Shown here: in pieces, positions 10,245 to 21,417 of the stretch
Layout of the letters: each line of letters begins with the position of its first letter
Position numbering within the stretch: position 1 is the first letter of the stretch
Source: Microbacterium sp. Au-Mic1
GTDB taxonomy: Bacteria > Actinomycetota > Actinomycetes > Actinomycetales > Microbacteriaceae
Length of the DNA: 64,000 nt
Direction: 5' to 3'
Assembly (NCBI RefSeq): GCF_021341785.1
Contig: NZ_JAJTTF010000001.1
Span: 248,001 to 312,000, forward strand
The notes under the pieces: generated by a model
Told to the model about the DNA's origin: nothing
What the model saw: the letters and a program-made list of their open reading frames with translations, nothing else
Database searches by the model: none
Made by a program: the position numbers and the translations under genes

Positions 10245-11557
10245 CTCCATTCCTGCTGCTCGCCGGCGCGATCCTGCTCGTCGCCTTCGGCGGGCTCATG
10301 GCCGCGATCGATGCGGCCCTGTCCGTGACCTCTCGGGCCGACCTGGAGGAGATGGGATCCGAGGGGCGCAACGCGCCGGCCCTCGCCAGGATCGCCGCGG
10401 ATCCGGAACCCCACGCGAACGCGGTCGCCTTCATGCGCGTGTTCGTCGAGACGGCGGCGGCAGTGCTCGTCACCGTCGCCCTGGTGCTGCTGTTCGACGA
10501 CCAGATCTGGTGGGCGATGCTCGCCGCCGCGGTGATCATGACCGGTATCACCTTCGTCCTCGTCGGAGCGAGCCCTCGCTCCTTCGGCCGGCAGCACGCG
10601 GACGCGATGCTGCGGGCGTGCGCTCCCACCATCCGGGCGGTCCGTGTCATCCTCGGCCCGATCGCGCAGGGACTCGCCGTCTTCGGCAGCCGGGTCACGC
10701 CGGGCGCCGGGCGGAGCACGTTCGCGACCGAGACCCAGCTGCTGAGCATGGTCGACGAGGCGGCCTCGCACGATCTCATCGAGGCGGATGATCGCGAGCT
10801 GATCCACTCCGTGTTCGACTTCACCGACCAGTTCGTGCGGGCCGTCATGGTGCCCCGCACCGACATGGTCACCGTCGACGCGACGGCGACGACGTCCGAG
10901 GCGATGGACCTCTTCCTGAGTCGGGGCGTCTCGCGGATCCCAGTCGTCGACGACGAGGCGGACGATGTCGTCGGGGTGCTCTATCTCAAGGATCTGGTGC
11001 AGTTCGCCTACCGTGACGATCGCAGCTGGCGGGCCGCCTCGGTGCGCAGGCTCGCCCGCCCCGCGGTGTTCGTGCCGGAATCGATGCGTGCGGAGACCCT
11101 GCTGCAGCAGATGAAGCGCGAGGCCGTCCACGTCTGCATCGTCATCGACGAGCACGGCGGGATCGCCGGGCTCGTCACGATGGAGGACCTGATCGAGGAG
11201 CTCGTCGGCGAGATCTCCGACGAGTACGACCGACCCGGTTCGGAGGTCGTGGAGCTCGAACCGGGGCACTACCGGGTGAGCGGTCGGATGAGCCTCGAGG
11301 ATGTCGGCGAGCTGTTCGGCGTCGAGCTCGAGGACGACGATGTCGACTCCATCGGCGGGCTCCTGGGCAAGGAGCTCGGCCGCATCCCGACGCCCGGCGC
11401 GACGGCCGTCGTACGCGGGCTTCTCCTCACCGGCGGCGCCTCGCGGGGTCGCGGCCGCGGCATCGAACACGTCTTCGTGGAGCGGGCCGAGGAGCCGCTC
11501 GCGGGGGATCAGAACGGATCCGAGCGATCCAGCAAGGAGAACCACGATGAGCGATGA
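10241..11557 (+). CDS. CNNM/HlyC-CorC family membrane protein
   Basis: 438-residue integral membrane protein of the hemolysin/CorC superfamily, implicated in magnesium or cobalt transport. The N-terminal DUF21-like (CNNM) domain spans about residues 1-150 with roughly three to four hydrophobic segments (PFLLLAGAILLVAFGGLMAA, AVLVTVALVLLF, MLAAAVIMTGITFVLVGA). A CBS pair follows (VMVPRTDMVTV..., VPESMRAETLLQQMKREAVHVCIVIDEHGG), then a C-terminal CorC_HlyC domain (YRVSGRMSLEDVGELFGVEL). The start overlaps ybeY, and the end overlaps era by 11 nt. The transported ion cannot be assigned from sequence alone. Confidence 0.92.
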   Translation: MTPFLLLAGAILLVAFGGLMAAIDAALSVTSRADLEEMGSEGRNAPALARIAADPEPHANAVAFMRVFVETAAAVLVTVALVLLFDDQIWWAMLAAAVIMTGITFVLVGASPRSFGRQHADAMLRACAPTIRAVRVILGPIAQGLAVFGSRVTPGAGRSTFATETQLLSMVDEAASHDLIEADDRELIHSVFDFTDQFVRAVMVPRTDMVTVDATATTSEAMDLFLSRGVSRIPVVDDEADDVVGVLYLKDLVQFAYRDDRSWRAASVRRLARPAVFVPESMRAETLLQQMKREAVHVCIVIDEHGGIAGLVTMEDLIEELVGEISDEYDRPGSEVVELEPGHYRVSGRMSLEDVGELFGVELEDDDVDSIGGLLGKELGRIPTPGATAVVRGLLLTGGASRGRGRGIEHVFVERAEEPLAGDQNGSERSSKENHDER

Positions 11558-12467
11558 GCGCGACACCGAGACCCCGACCCCGCACCGCAGCGGGTTCGTG
11601 ACGTTCGTGGGTCGGCCGAACGTCGGCAAGTCCACACTCACCAACGCGCTGGTCGGCGAGAAGATCGCGATCACCAGCGAGAAGCCGCAGACGACGCGGC
11701 GCGCCATCCGCGGCATCGTGAACCGCCCGGACGGGCAGCTCGTGATCGTGGACACCCCGGGGATCCACCGTCCCCGCACCCTGCTGGGCGAGCGCCTCAA
11801 CGACCTCGTCGGGCAGGTGCTCGGCGACGTCGACGTGATCGGCTTCTGCGTGCCGGCGACGGAGAAGGTCGGCCCGGGCGACAAGCGCATCGCCGCGTCT
11901 CTGGACGGCTACCCGAGGGCGAAGAAGATCGCGATCGTGACCAAGGTCGACATCGCCGAGCGCGACGAGATCACCGAGCGGCTCATGGAGGTCGACTCGC
12001 TGCGCGAGGATTGGGCAGCGGTGATCCCGCTCTCCGCACTCACGCGGGTGCAACTGGACGTGCTCGCCGACGAGGTGCTCTCCCTCATGCCGGAGGGGCC
12101 GTCGCTGTACGAGGACGACATCGTCACGGACGAGTCCACTGAGGACCGCATCGCCGAGATGATCCGCGAAGCGGCGCTCGAGGGCGTCCGCGACGAGCTG
12201 CCGCACTCGATCGCGGTCGTCGTCGACGACATCTCGCCGCGCGAGGACTCCGACCTGACCGACGTGCACGCCTCGATCGTCGTCGAGCGCGACAGCCAGA
12301 AGGCGATCATCATCGGACGCAAGGGCGCCCGACTCCGCGAGGTCGGCGCCACCGCTCGCGCAGGAATCGAGGAGCTGCTCGGCACCCGGGTGTTCCTCGG
12401 CCTTCACGTCAAGGTGGCCAAGGAATGGCAGCGCGACCCGAAGCAGCTCGGGCGGCTGGGGTTCTGA
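11547..12467 (+). CDS. era: GTPase Era
   Basis: 306-residue essential GTPase that binds the 3' end of 16S rRNA during 30S assembly. The G domain has G1 GRPNVGKS (residues 22-29), G3 DTPG and G4 TKVD. The C-terminal KH domain carries the GRKG loop in AIIIGRKGARLREVG and ends in VKVAKEWQRDPKQLGRLGF, the family terminus. AAGGAGA (11534-11540) serves the ATG. The gene overlaps the corC-like gene, completing a ybeY-corC-era ribosome-maturation set. recO, the usual next gene, is displaced about 7 kb downstream. Confidence 0.98.
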   Translation: MSDERDTETPTPHRSGFVTFVGRPNVGKSTLTNALVGEKIAITSEKPQTTRRAIRGIVNRPDGQLVIVDTPGIHRPRTLLGERLNDLVGQVLGDVDVIGFCVPATEKVGPGDKRIAASLDGYPRAKKIAIVTKVDIAERDEITERLMEVDSLREDWAAVIPLSALTRVQLDVLADEVLSLMPEGPSLYEDDIVTDESTEDRIAEMIREAALEGVRDELPHSIAVVVDDISPREDSDLTDVHASIVVERDSQKAIIIGRKGARLREVGATARAGIEELLGTRVFLGLHVKVAKEWQRDPKQLGRLGF

Positions 12468-12468
12468 C

Positions 12469-13410
12469 GTGGGCGTCGCCGCGCAGCAGTGGATCGCTGC
12501 GGAGTGGGGCGGCCCGCAGGGCTGGAGGCTCGAAGATACCACCGCACCGGATCCGCGACAGGGCGAGGTGACGATCCGCGTGCGCGCGGCAGGGATGAAC
12601 CCCGCCGATCGCAAGCACGTGGCCGCGCCGAGGCCGGGTGTCGAGCTTCCGGTGCCGATCGGCTACGAGGTCTCCGGCGAGATCCTCGCGATCGGACCCG
12701 GCACCCGGATCGGATCCGGTGAGGCGCTGGTCGGCGACGAGGTCGTGGCCTTCCGAGTGCAGGGCGGCTATGCGACCGCCCTCACGATCCCCGCGGACAA
12801 GGCGTTCCACAAGCCCGAACCGCTGTCGCACGCCGAGGCGGCGAACCTGCTTCTCGCCGGCACCACGGCGGCGGAGATGCTCGAGCGCGTGCACGCGCAG
12901 GCGGGGGAGACGATCCTGCTGCACGGCGCCTCCGGCGCGGTCGGCGTCATGGTGCTGCAACTGGCCGCACTGCTCGGCATCCGCGTCATCGGCACCACGA
13001 GTTCGGCCGGCGCCGAGCGCGTGCGCCGGTTCGGCGGCATCCCCCTGGCCTACGGTGAGGGTCTTCTGGGCCGGGTCCGCGCGACGGGCCCCGCCGTGGA
13101 CGCGGCGCTGGACGCGGTCGGCACGGACGAGGCCGTCGACGTCTCCCTCGCGCTCGTCGAGGACCGCTCGCGGATCGTCACGATCGCTGCTCCCGGTCGT
13201 GCCGCAGAGCACGGCTTCGTGGCCATCGCGGGCTCCCAGCCCTCCAGCGCGGTCTTCCGCGACGGGATCCGCGCGGAACTCGTCCGACTCGCCGACGAGG
13301 GACGGCTGACGGTCCCGCTCGCGCGCACCTATCCGCTCGTCGAGGCCCTCGAAGCCACGCGATTCCTCGCGGAGGGGCACCCCGGCGGCAAGCTCGCGCT
13401 GATCCCCTAG
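12469..13410 (+). CDS. NADPH:quinone reductase-like MDR oxidoreductase
   Basis: 313-residue medium-chain dehydrogenase/reductase without catalytic-zinc ligands, closest in character to NADPH:quinone oxidoreductases. The N-terminal GroES-like domain includes AAGMNPADRKHV and PIGYEVSGEILAIGPG. The Rossmann domain carries HGASGAVGVMVLQLAALLG, and the C-terminus ends in AEGHPGGKLALIP. It starts with GTG one base after the era stop, so it is probably co-transcribed, but a functional link to era is not implied. The substrate is unknown. Confidence 0.88.
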   Translation: MGVAAQQWIAAEWGGPQGWRLEDTTAPDPRQGEVTIRVRAAGMNPADRKHVAAPRPGVELPVPIGYEVSGEILAIGPGTRIGSGEALVGDEVVAFRVQGGYATALTIPADKAFHKPEPLSHAEAANLLLAGTTAAEMLERVHAQAGETILLHGASGAVGVMVLQLAALLGIRVIGTTSSAGAERVRRFGGIPLAYGEGLLGRVRATGPAVDAALDAVGTDEAVDVSLALVEDRSRIVTIAAPGRAAEHGFVAIAGSQPSSAVFRDGIRAELVRLADEGRLTVPLARTYPLVEALEATRFLAEGHPGGKLALIP

Positions 13411-13458
13411 GCGTCCACGGGGGGCGTCGAGCGGGCGCGGCCTCAGGCCGAGCGAGAC

Positions 13459-13488
13459 GAGACGCGGTGCTCTCGCACGCGGCGTCTC
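13459..13488. terminator. Hairpin between convergent genes
   Basis: GAGACGC-G-GTGC-tctc-GCAC-GCG-GCGTCTC. The right arm overlaps the stop codon of the DUF2207 gene. It is placed to stop both the oxidoreductase (+) and DUF2207 (-) transcripts; there is no T run. Confidence 0.5.
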
Positions 13489-15277
13489 ACCACCCGCCGG
13501 ATGACCCGCCTCCGCCGCCCCCGCCGGAGAATCCGCCGCCGAAGGAGCCGCTGGAACTCGACGACGTGCTCGGCGTGGGCGTGGGGCTGAGTGAGCTGTT
13601 CATCCCGCTGAGCGAACCCGCGAAGCTCGCGCCCGTGTACCCGTAGTACCAGCCGGGAGTGACGCCGTCGTGCTCGTACTGCACGGCCAGCACCTGTCCC
13701 CATTCGCGTTCCATGCCGAACAGCATCGCGAAGGGGAGGAGGCGCTCGTACAGCACGATGACGTCCGCGGTGCCGTCCGCGCGGCGTTCGGCACCGCGGT
13801 AGGACTGCAGCATGCGGATCCGGTCCGCCTCCGCCAGTCGGATGTACTCGCGCACGCCGAGCAGGTATTCGCGCGTCTCGGCTCCCTGCGGCGTGAGCAC
13901 GGCGCGGCGGGGCAGTGACACGAGGAGTGCGACGACCGCGACCGCCGATGCGACGATCGCGACGACGAAGGTCGCGATGGCAGCAGGGCGTCCTACCGCC
14001 ATGCCGGGCACGGCCAGCGCGACCGCGCCCAGGCCGGCGGCGAGCCCGACGGCGCTCAGCGCCACCGCCGTCGTCGAGCGCTGCTTGGTGAGCAGGCCGC
14101 GCTCGAACGCGGCGACGTGCGCGGATCCGGACAGGGCCTTGAGCCGGGTGACCAGCGGATCGTTCGGCACCTCGAGATGCAGCGTCGTGCCGACGGGGTC
14201 GCCGGGGAACAGCGCGTGCAGTGCCTCCGCGTCCAGGGCATCGGGAGCGATCGACGGGTCGAGCAGCTCCAGCACGGGCTTGCTCTCGCCGTCGGAGATG
14301 CGGATCGCCTTGTGGACGGCGAGGTGCACCATCTCCGCGGAGCCCGCGACAGGCCTGCGTCCCTCGATCTGGGCGGCGAGGACCGGCGGAAGCGCCTCGG
14401 GCACGTCGTACTGGGCGACCACGATGCCGCGGCCGCTGCGGCGCCCGCTCCGGCGCAGCAGCCCGATGCCGAGGATCGGGCCGCCGATCGCCAGAAGCGC
14501 GGCGAGGGCGGCAACGGGGTACGGCGCCACATCGGTCATCGGATCCGGCTGCCGGGCGGGGGCCTGTGCGAAGGAGTCCGCCTTCATCGGGAACGCGACC
14601 GTGACGCCGGATCCGGCGGGGACGTCGTCCTGGGACACGGTGAACCCGTGGATCGCGGGCGCGGGGGAGAGGGTGCACGGCGTCGTGGAGCCGGCGGGTC
14701 CGGCGTAGCAGGAGGGATCGCCGATCCTGGCCGATTCGACCTCCGGGGCGAAGGACAGTTCGGCCGAGAAGTGCGTGATCGGCTGCGTGGAGTTCAACGG
14801 GAGCAGGTTCCAGTACCATTCGTCGATCGCCCGGTCCGTAGGGCGGTGCACGACGTCGCGCATCGTGTAGCGGATCACGTACGTGGTGCGTCCGTGCGCG
14901 AACGCGTCCGGGTCACCGATCTTCAGCTGACGCTCGCCGTCGTCCGTCTCGCTGTCGTCGTACGGCACAGCCTTGCCGGCGCCGTCGGTGATCGAGACGA
15001 CATGCAGCCCGAGCGGCGCGCCCTCGTACCAGGTGGGCAGTCCGCGGATGATCCCGTGGTTCTGGTCGAAGTCCGGGAAATCGGCGACCAGCGTCTCGGT
15101 TACCGCCAGCATCGCGCGGCCGTCGGCATCACGGCTGAGCAGATACTGCGCGTCCCAGGACGCATAGGAGAAGTCGTTCGTGTCGGCGTGCGCGGCGGGT
15201 GCCGCCAGCAGCGGGGCCAGCACGAAGGCGAGGGCGCCGAGCACGGCGAGCAGCCGGGCACGCAGTCGAGCCGTCAT
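13487..15277 (-). CDS. DUF2207 domain membrane protein
   Basis: 596-residue exported membrane protein of unknown function. A Sec-type signal peptide covers residues 1-31 (hydrophobic core LLAVLGALAFVLAPLLAAP, site AHA-D). It is followed by the extracytoplasmic DUF2207 domain (TETLVADFPDFDQNHGIIRGLP is typical), a transmembrane helix near residues 250-275 and a cytosolic stretch. Two further helices lie in the middle (AVGLAAGLGAVALAVPG; ATFVVAIVASAVAVVALLV). It ends in a Ser/Gly-rich tail with GGGGGGGSSGGW, common in these proteins. It lies 85 nt downstream of thrC and could be in the same transcript. Confidence 0.88.
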   Translation of the reverse strand: MTARLRARLLAVLGALAFVLAPLLAAPAAHADTNDFSYASWDAQYLLSRDADGRAMLAVTETLVADFPDFDQNHGIIRGLPTWYEGAPLGLHVVSITDGAGKAVPYDDSETDDGERQLKIGDPDAFAHGRTTYVIRYTMRDVVHRPTDRAIDEWYWNLLPLNSTQPITHFSAELSFAPEVESARIGDPSCYAGPAGSTTPCTLSPAPAIHGFTVSQDDVPAGSGVTVAFPMKADSFAQAPARQPDPMTDVAPYPVAALAALLAIGGPILGIGLLRRSGRRSGRGIVVAQYDVPEALPPVLAAQIEGRRPVAGSAEMVHLAVHKAIRISDGESKPVLELLDPSIAPDALDAEALHALFPGDPVGTTLHLEVPNDPLVTRLKALSGSAHVAAFERGLLTKQRSTTAVALSAVGLAAGLGAVALAVPGMAVGRPAAIATFVVAIVASAVAVVALLVSLPRRAVLTPQGAETREYLLGVREYIRLAEADRIRMLQSYRGAERRADGTADVIVLYERLLPFAMLFGMEREWGQVLAVQYEHDGVTPGWYYGYTGASFAGSLSGMNSSLSPTPTPSTSSSSSGSFGGGFSGGGGGGGSSGGW

Positions 15278-15362
15278 GCCAGCCAGACTATCCGTCGCGC
15301 CCTTCGCTCCCCGCTCTCCGACGCGTTGTGCCGCGCGGCGTCGAACCCTGGATCGCGGCCGG

Positions 15363-16784
15363 TCAGTGCAGCGCGCTGGTCTCGATGATCGTGCGCAGCG
15401 TGGCTTCGTCGTTCGCGATCTCGGTGACGCGCTGCGGTGCGGCGAGCAGGGCCTTCAGCTCGTCCGACAGCGGCAGCTCGATGCCGAGCGCCTCGGTGAT
15501 GGTCTCGCCGAACTTCTCCGGCTTGGCCGTCTCGAGCACGAGCATGGGCACGCCGTCCTCGAGGAACGACCCCGCCACCTTCACGCCGTCGGCGGTGTGC
15601 GGATCGATGATCGTGCCGCTCGTCTCGTGCACGGCGCGGATCGTGGCGAGCCGGTCGGCGTGCGTGCTGGTGCCGCTCACGATGCCGAAGTCGTCGGCGA
15701 AGCGCGGCAGATCCGCGGTGAAGTCGAACGCGCCGGTGCGGGCGAGGTCGTCCCATGCCTGGGCGACGCGCTGCGGGTCGCGGCCCACGAGGTCGTAGAT
15801 GAAGCGCTCCAGGTTCGACGCCTTGGAGATGTCCATCGACGGGCTGGAGGTGGCGAGCGTCTGTGCGGCGCTGCGCGGACGGTAGACCCCGGTGCGGAAG
15901 AACTCGTCCAGCACGTTGTTCTCGTTCGCGGCGAGCACGAGACGGCGGATCGGCAGCCCCATGCCCCGGGCGAAGAAGCCGGAGAGGATGTTGCCGAAGT
16001 TCCCCGACGGCACCGCGAACGACACCTCGAAGCCCTCGCGCTCGGCAGAACCGAGGCCGTCGGTCGCGCGCAGCCATGCCCAGAAGTAGTAGACGACCTG
16101 CGCCGTGATGCGGGCGAGGTTGATCGAGTTGACCGCGCCGAGGTGCTGGGCGTTCTTGAAGTCGAGGTCGCCGGCGAGGTCCTTGACCAGGTTCTGGCAG
16201 TCGTCGAAGACGCCGTCGACCGCGATGTTGTGCACGTTCGCGTCCTGCAGCGAGTACATCTGCGCGCGCTGGAAGGGGCTCATCCGGCCCTGCGGCGAGA
16301 GCATGAAGACGCTGATCCGGTCCTTGCCTCGGAGGGCGTGCTCGGCGGCCGACCCGGTGTCGCCCGACGTCGCGCCCACGATGTTCAGGACGCCGCCGGT
16401 GCGCTCGAGCGCGTACTCGAGTGCCTGCCCGAGGAACTGCATCGCCATGTCCTTGAACGCGAGCGTCGGCCCCTCGGACAGCCCGACGAGGGTGATCCCG
16501 CCGCCGATCGGCCTGAGCGGCACGGGCGCCGCGAAGACCGAGGGCGAGTAGGCGGCCGCGCAGAGCGCTGCGAGGTCATCGCGGGGGATGTCGGTGGCGA
16601 ACAGGCCGAGGACCTCCGTCGCGAGGGCGGCGTAGTCGAGTCCGCGCCAGGACTCGAGGGTCGCCGCGTCGACCGTCGGCAACTGTTCCGGAACGAGCAG
16701 GCCGCCGTCGACGGCGAGCCCCTCCAGCAGTGCTTCGCTGTAGGTCTTCGGCTCCCCGCCACCGCGGGTGGAGATGTACTGCAC
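15363..16784 (-). CDS. thrC: Threonine synthase
   Basis: 473-residue PLP enzyme converting O-phosphohomoserine to threonine. The N-terminus MQYISTRGG and the PLP-lysine motif TLAFKDMAMQ (Lys111) identify it. It also has the phosphate-binding GATSGDTGSAAEHA and the substrate segment VPSGNFGNILSGFFA. It belongs to the longer threonine synthase class (about 470-510 residues). GTG at 16784 was chosen because GAGGAG lies 6 nt before it and the protein then begins at the family N-terminus. It is not next to hom or thrB. It is divergent from the leuA leader region. Confidence 0.96.
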   Translation of the reverse strand: MQYISTRGGGEPKTYSEALLEGLAVDGGLLVPEQLPTVDAATLESWRGLDYAALATEVLGLFATDIPRDDLAALCAAAYSPSVFAAPVPLRPIGGGITLVGLSEGPTLAFKDMAMQFLGQALEYALERTGGVLNIVGATSGDTGSAAEHALRGKDRISVFMLSPQGRMSPFQRAQMYSLQDANVHNIAVDGVFDDCQNLVKDLAGDLDFKNAQHLGAVNSINLARITAQVVYYFWAWLRATDGLGSAEREGFEVSFAVPSGNFGNILSGFFARGMGLPIRRLVLAANENNVLDEFFRTGVYRPRSAAQTLATSSPSMDISKASNLERFIYDLVGRDPQRVAQAWDDLARTGAFDFTADLPRFADDFGIVSGTSTHADRLATIRAVHETSGTIIDPHTADGVKVAGSFLEDGVPMLVLETAKPEKFGETITEALGIELPLSDELKALLAAPQRVTEIANDEATLRTIIETSALH

Positions 16785-16938
16785 GAGCTGCTCCTCGGAA
16801 GTCGGGCGTCTCGGATCCGTCCGCACAGGCGCGGATCCGCGTCCAACGATTCTCGCAGGTTCCGTCCACCGTCATGAGACGCGTGACGTCGCGTCGGCGG
16901 GCGTTCGGCATCGGGACAGGGCACCCGACACGCCGTGC

Positions 16939-16944
16939 TAGCAT
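16939..16944 (+). promoter_or_regulatory. -10 element for leuA leader transcript
   Basis: TAGCAT ends 6 nt before the leader-peptide ATG. Transcription would therefore start at or near that A, making the leader peptide leaderless. No convincing -35 is visible. Confidence 0.5.
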
Positions 16945-16950
16945 GGCGGC

Positions 16951-16982
16951 ATGCGCGCAGGCGGTCTGCTCCTTCTTAGCTG

Positions 16983-17004
<22 letters not shown>
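16951..17004 (+). CDS. Leucine-rich leader peptide of leuA
   Basis: Seventeen-codon ORF encoding MRAGGLLLLSCRDESRL with four consecutive leucine codons (CTG CTC CTT CTT), located 69 nt before leuA. It is followed by a perfect stem whose left arm lies inside the ORF and whose loop holds the stop codon. This is the layout of amino-acid-sensing leader peptides. A homologous peptide precedes leuC in this window, which strengthens the call. A ribosome stalling for leucyl-tRNA would sit on the first stem arm. It is too short for standard ORF detection. Confidence 0.85.
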
Positions 17005-18837
<1,833 letters not shown>

Positions 18838-18854
18838 GCAGTCGCCCGAGAATT

Positions 18855-18881
18855 CTCCGCACCGGCACCCCGCGTGCGGAG
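18855..18881 (+). terminator. Hairpin after leuA
   Basis: Perfect CTCCGCAC / GTGCGGAG stem with an 11-nt loop, 18 nt after the leuA stop. No T run. Confidence 0.45.
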
Positions 18882-18917
18882 GGCCTGTCCGCGGCACAAC
18901 CGTCCGCGTGACTGAGC

Positions 18918-18962
18918 CTGCGCCCCGGTGCCCGGCAGAACATGCCGTGCCCCGGGGCGCAG
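18918..18962. terminator. Large two-way hairpin between leuA and the TRIC gene
   Basis: CTGCGCCCCGG (18918-18928) and CCGGGGCGCAG (18952-18962) pair perfectly. An inner GGCA-gaaca-TGCC continues the structure. It lies just beyond the stop of the convergent minus-strand gene, so it fits a bidirectional terminator. Confidence 0.55.
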
Positions 18963-18969
18963 TCATGTC

Positions 18970-19656
18970 TCACGGACGGATGATCGGGATCATCCCGGTC
19001 TCCGCGGCGACGCGTCGGCGGTACAGGGCACGCTGCTCCGGAAGCGAGAGATCGAAGACCACGGCGAGCACGCGGATGACGGCCGTCAGGACGATGCCGA
19101 TGATCGCCGCGAGCACGATCCCCATCCCGAGGGCATGCGCGACCACGATGAAGGCGCAGCCCGCGCCGGCTGCGACCGCGTAGAGCGAGCCGACGTGCAT
19201 GATCGACACCGGCAGGCCCATGAGCATGTCGCGGAGCACGCCTCCGCCGGCGGCGGCGCAGACGCCGATGAACACTGCGGGGACCTCGGGCAGCCCGAAC
19301 GCGATCGCCTTACTCGTGCCGAACGCGCCGAACATGCCGATCACGACGGCGTCGAGGCCGACGACCACGGCGTTCAGCCGCTGGAACACCCCCGCCAGCA
19401 GCATGCCGAACAGGGCGGCGCCGCCGGCGGTGAGCAGGTACCAGTTGCTGTGCAGCGATGCGGGAGGCTGACCCAGCAGGATGTCGCGGATGAGCCCACC
19501 GCCCATTCCGATCATGATCCCGATGATGGCCACCCCGAGCAGATCCAGACGGCGTTCGCCCCGGAAGCCGCTCGCGAACATGGCGCCCTGCACGCCGCCC
19601 AGGCCCACGCCCAGCAGATCGGCCCACAGCGGGATGGTGAAGGTCGGTTCGGTCAC
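18970..19656 (-). CDS. Trimeric intracellular cation channel family protein (UPF0126)
   Basis: 228-residue membrane protein of the UPF0126/YadS-like family, the prokaryotic homologues of TRIC potassium channels. It has two repeats of a three-helix unit, each with a Gly-rich kink: [16 protein letters not shown] in the first half and [16 protein letters not shown] in the second. About seven hydrophobic segments are visible. GTG at 19656 was chosen so that the protein starts [16 protein letters not shown]; the upstream GTG or ATG extension adds a charged run that looks non-coding. It is divergent from recO with 35 nt between starts. Ion selectivity cannot be read from sequence. Confidence 0.9.
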   Translation of the reverse strand: MTEPTFTIPLWADLLGVGLGGVQGAMFASGFRGERRLDLLGVAIIGIMIGMGGGLIRDILLGQPPASLHSNWYLLTAGGAALFGMLLAGVFQRLNAVVVGLDAVVIGMFGAFGTSKAIAFGLPEVPAVFIGVCAAAGGGVLRDMLMGLPVSIMHVGSLYAVAAGAGCAFIVVAHALGMGIVLAAIIGIVLTAVIRVLAVVFDLSLPEQRALYRRRVAAETGMIPIIRP

Positions 19657-19691
19657 AGCTCTATTGTCCCCGGGAGTGGGATGATCGAGGA

Positions 19692-20420
19692 ATGCCCACA
19701 TACCGAGACGAAGCGGTGATCCTGCGCACCCACAAGCTCGGTGAGGCGGACCGGATCGTCACGATGCTCTCGCGTGCGCACGGCAAGGTCAGGGCCGTGG
19801 CGAAGGGAGTGCGCCGCACCTCATCGAAGTTCGGCTCGCGTCTCGAGCCGTTCATGGTCGCGGACGTGCAGCTGTACCAGGGCAGATCGCTCGACATCGT
19901 GCAGCAGGCCGAGTCGCTCGGATCCTACGGCGCCGACATCGCCCTGCACTACGACCGCTACACGGCGGCGAACGCCATGGTCGAGACGGCCGATCGGCTG
20001 AACGACGCCGAGGCGACGCCCGAGCAGTACCTGCTGCTCGTCGGCGGGCTGCGCGCCCTCGCGCGCGGCGAACATGCCGCCCGCAGCATCTTGGACTCCT
20101 ATCTGCTGCGCGTCATGGCACTGTCGGGCTGGGCGCCGTCGTTCGACGACTGCGCGCGCTGTGCGAAGCCCGGATCGCACACGGTGTTCGTCGCGCAGAT
20201 GGGTGGCATCGTCTGCGACGACTGCGCTCCCGTCGGCAGTCCGCGGATCCCGGCCACCGCGCTGGATGTGCTCCGCGCGCTGATCGCGGGGGACTGGGAC
20301 CGGGTCGATTCCGCCATCGTCCGCGACACCGCCGCGGCATCCGGCCTGATCGCCGCCTATGCGCAGTGGCATCTCGAGCGGGGGATCCGCTCGCTCTCGC
20401 TCCTGGAGGGAACACGTTGA
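19692..20420 (+). CDS. recO: DNA repair protein RecO
   Basis: 242-residue recombination mediator that loads RecA onto SSB-coated gaps together with RecR. The N-terminal OB fold (residues 1-80) begins [21 protein letters not shown]. The helical domain carries a zinc finger with Cys 154, 157, 175 and 178 (CARC...CDDC). The ATG has GATGAT (19680-19685) exactly 6 nt upstream, another possible leaderless start. The stop overlaps the TTG start of uppS, a pairing common in Actinobacteria. Confidence 0.96.
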   Translation: MPTYRDEAVILRTHKLGEADRIVTMLSRAHGKVRAVAKGVRRTSSKFGSRLEPFMVADVQLYQGRSLDIVQQAESLGSYGADIALHYDRYTAANAMVETADRLNDAEATPEQYLLLVGGLRALARGEHAARSILDSYLLRVMALSGWAPSFDDCARCAKPGSHTVFVAQMGGIVCDDCAPVGSPRIPATALDVLRALIAGDWDRVDSAIVRDTAAASGLIAAYAQWHLERGIRSLSLLEGTR

Positions 20421-21229
20421 GCCCCAAGCCGTACACGCACAAGGATGCGGTGCCGTATCGCCCGCTGGACTGGACCGGGGTGCAGCCGCCGGCGTTCCCC
20501 GCCGTTCCGAACCACATCGCGATCGTCATGGACGGCAACGGCCGCTGGGCCAACCGGCGGGGGCTCAACCGCATCGAGGGGCACAAGGCCGGGGAGGAGG
20601 TGCTGCTCGACGTGGTCGCCGGCGCGATCCAGGCGGGCGTCAAGCACCTCAGCGTGTACGCGTTCTCGACGGAGAACTGGGCGCGATCTCCGGAGGAGGT
20701 GCGCTTCCTCATGGGCTACAACCGCGATGTGCTGCACCGCCGCCGCGATCAGCTCAACGAGTGGGGCGTGCGGATCCGCTGGGCGGGGCGCAGGCCGCGC
20801 CTGTGGGGCTCCGTCATCAAGGAGCTGGAGTACGCGTCCGAGCTGACCCGCGGCAACGGCACCCTCACCCTCACCATGTGCATCAACTACGGCGGCCGCG
20901 TGGAGCTCGTGGACGCGATGCGCGCGATCGCCGAGGACGTGAAGGCCGGGAGGATGCGTCCGAGCGCGATCACCGAGAAGGCGATCCGCCGGCACTTGTA
21001 CATCCCGGACATGCCGGACGTGGATCTGTTCCTGCGCAGCTCGGGGGAGCAGCGCACGTCGAACTTCCTGCTGTGGCAGTCGGCCTACGCCGAGATGGTG
21101 TTCCTCGACACGCTGTGGCCGGACTTCTCCCGCGAGGAGCTGTGGCGCGCGATCGGGATCTACCTCTCCCGCGACCGTCGGTTCGGCGGCGCCGTGGACA
21201 CGCCCGATGAGGTCGTCTCCGGTCGGTGA
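20417..21229 (+). CDS. uppS: Isoprenyl (undecaprenyl-type) diphosphate synthase
   Basis: 270-residue cis-prenyltransferase making the C50-C55 polyprenyl diphosphate that becomes the lipid carrier for peptidoglycan and other wall polymers. The catalytic motif is [12 protein letters not shown] with Asp39. Further family blocks are [24 protein letters not shown] and [25 protein letters not shown]. The start is TTG overlapping the recO stop (TTGA), with GGAGGG 6 nt upstream. An ATG at 20366 inside recO opens the frame but lacks such a site. Chain length cannot be deduced. Confidence 0.96.
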   Translation: MSPKPYTHKDAVPYRPLDWTGVQPPAFPAVPNHIAIVMDGNGRWANRRGLNRIEGHKAGEEVLLDVVAGAIQAGVKHLSVYAFSTENWARSPEEVRFLMGYNRDVLHRRRDQLNEWGVRIRWAGRRPRLWGSVIKELEYASELTRGNGTLTLTMCINYGGRVELVDAMRAIAEDVKAGRMRPSAITEKAIRRHLYIPDMPDVDLFLRSSGEQRTSNFLLWQSAYAEMVFLDTLWPDFSREELWRAIGIYLSRDRRFGGAVDTPDEVVSGR

Positions 21230-21276
21230 ACCGGGGAGGCGAGCGCCGTCGCGAACCGTGCTCAGTCGGGATCCGG

Positions 21277-21282
21277 TAGAAT
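21277..21282 (+). promoter_or_regulatory. -10 element upstream of the terC riboswitch
   Basis: TAGAAT located 7-10 nt before the first riboswitch bases. It is well placed to start the leader RNA near 21289. Confidence 0.5.
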
Positions 21283-21286
21283 GGAC

Positions 21287-21390
21287 CCCGCGAAGGGGAG
21301 TATTCCGACTTCACGCGATCGTCATCACGAGGCCCGCCGCCGGGCCTCCGGGCGCGTGACCGCTGATCTGCGGGGAAGAGACTTTCGGCC
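21287..21390 (+). promoter_or_regulatory. yybP-ykoY manganese riboswitch
   Basis: The aptamer core is readable: CGAAGGGGAGTA at 21291-21302, GTCATCACG in the first arm, a CCCG/CGGG-rich variable hairpin, then CTGATCTGCGGGG and GAAGAGACTTTCGG ending near 21388. These are the two conserved internal loops of the Mn(II)-sensing class. The closing strand CTTTCG (21382-21387) is exactly complementary to CGAAAG (21406-21411). The latter contains the terC Shine-Dalgarno, so free RNA would hide the site and Mn-bound RNA would expose it. That matches the known translational mechanism at E. coli alx. Confidence 0.9.
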
Positions 21391-21417
21391 GTTGACCGAC
21401 CCCCTCGAAAGGCCCCT

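Noticed and set aside
13490..13560. Gly/Ser low-complexity coding tail of the DUF2207 gene as a DNA repeat or frameshift
   Set aside because: This tail is normal for DUF2207 proteins and the frame is continuous to a proper stop.
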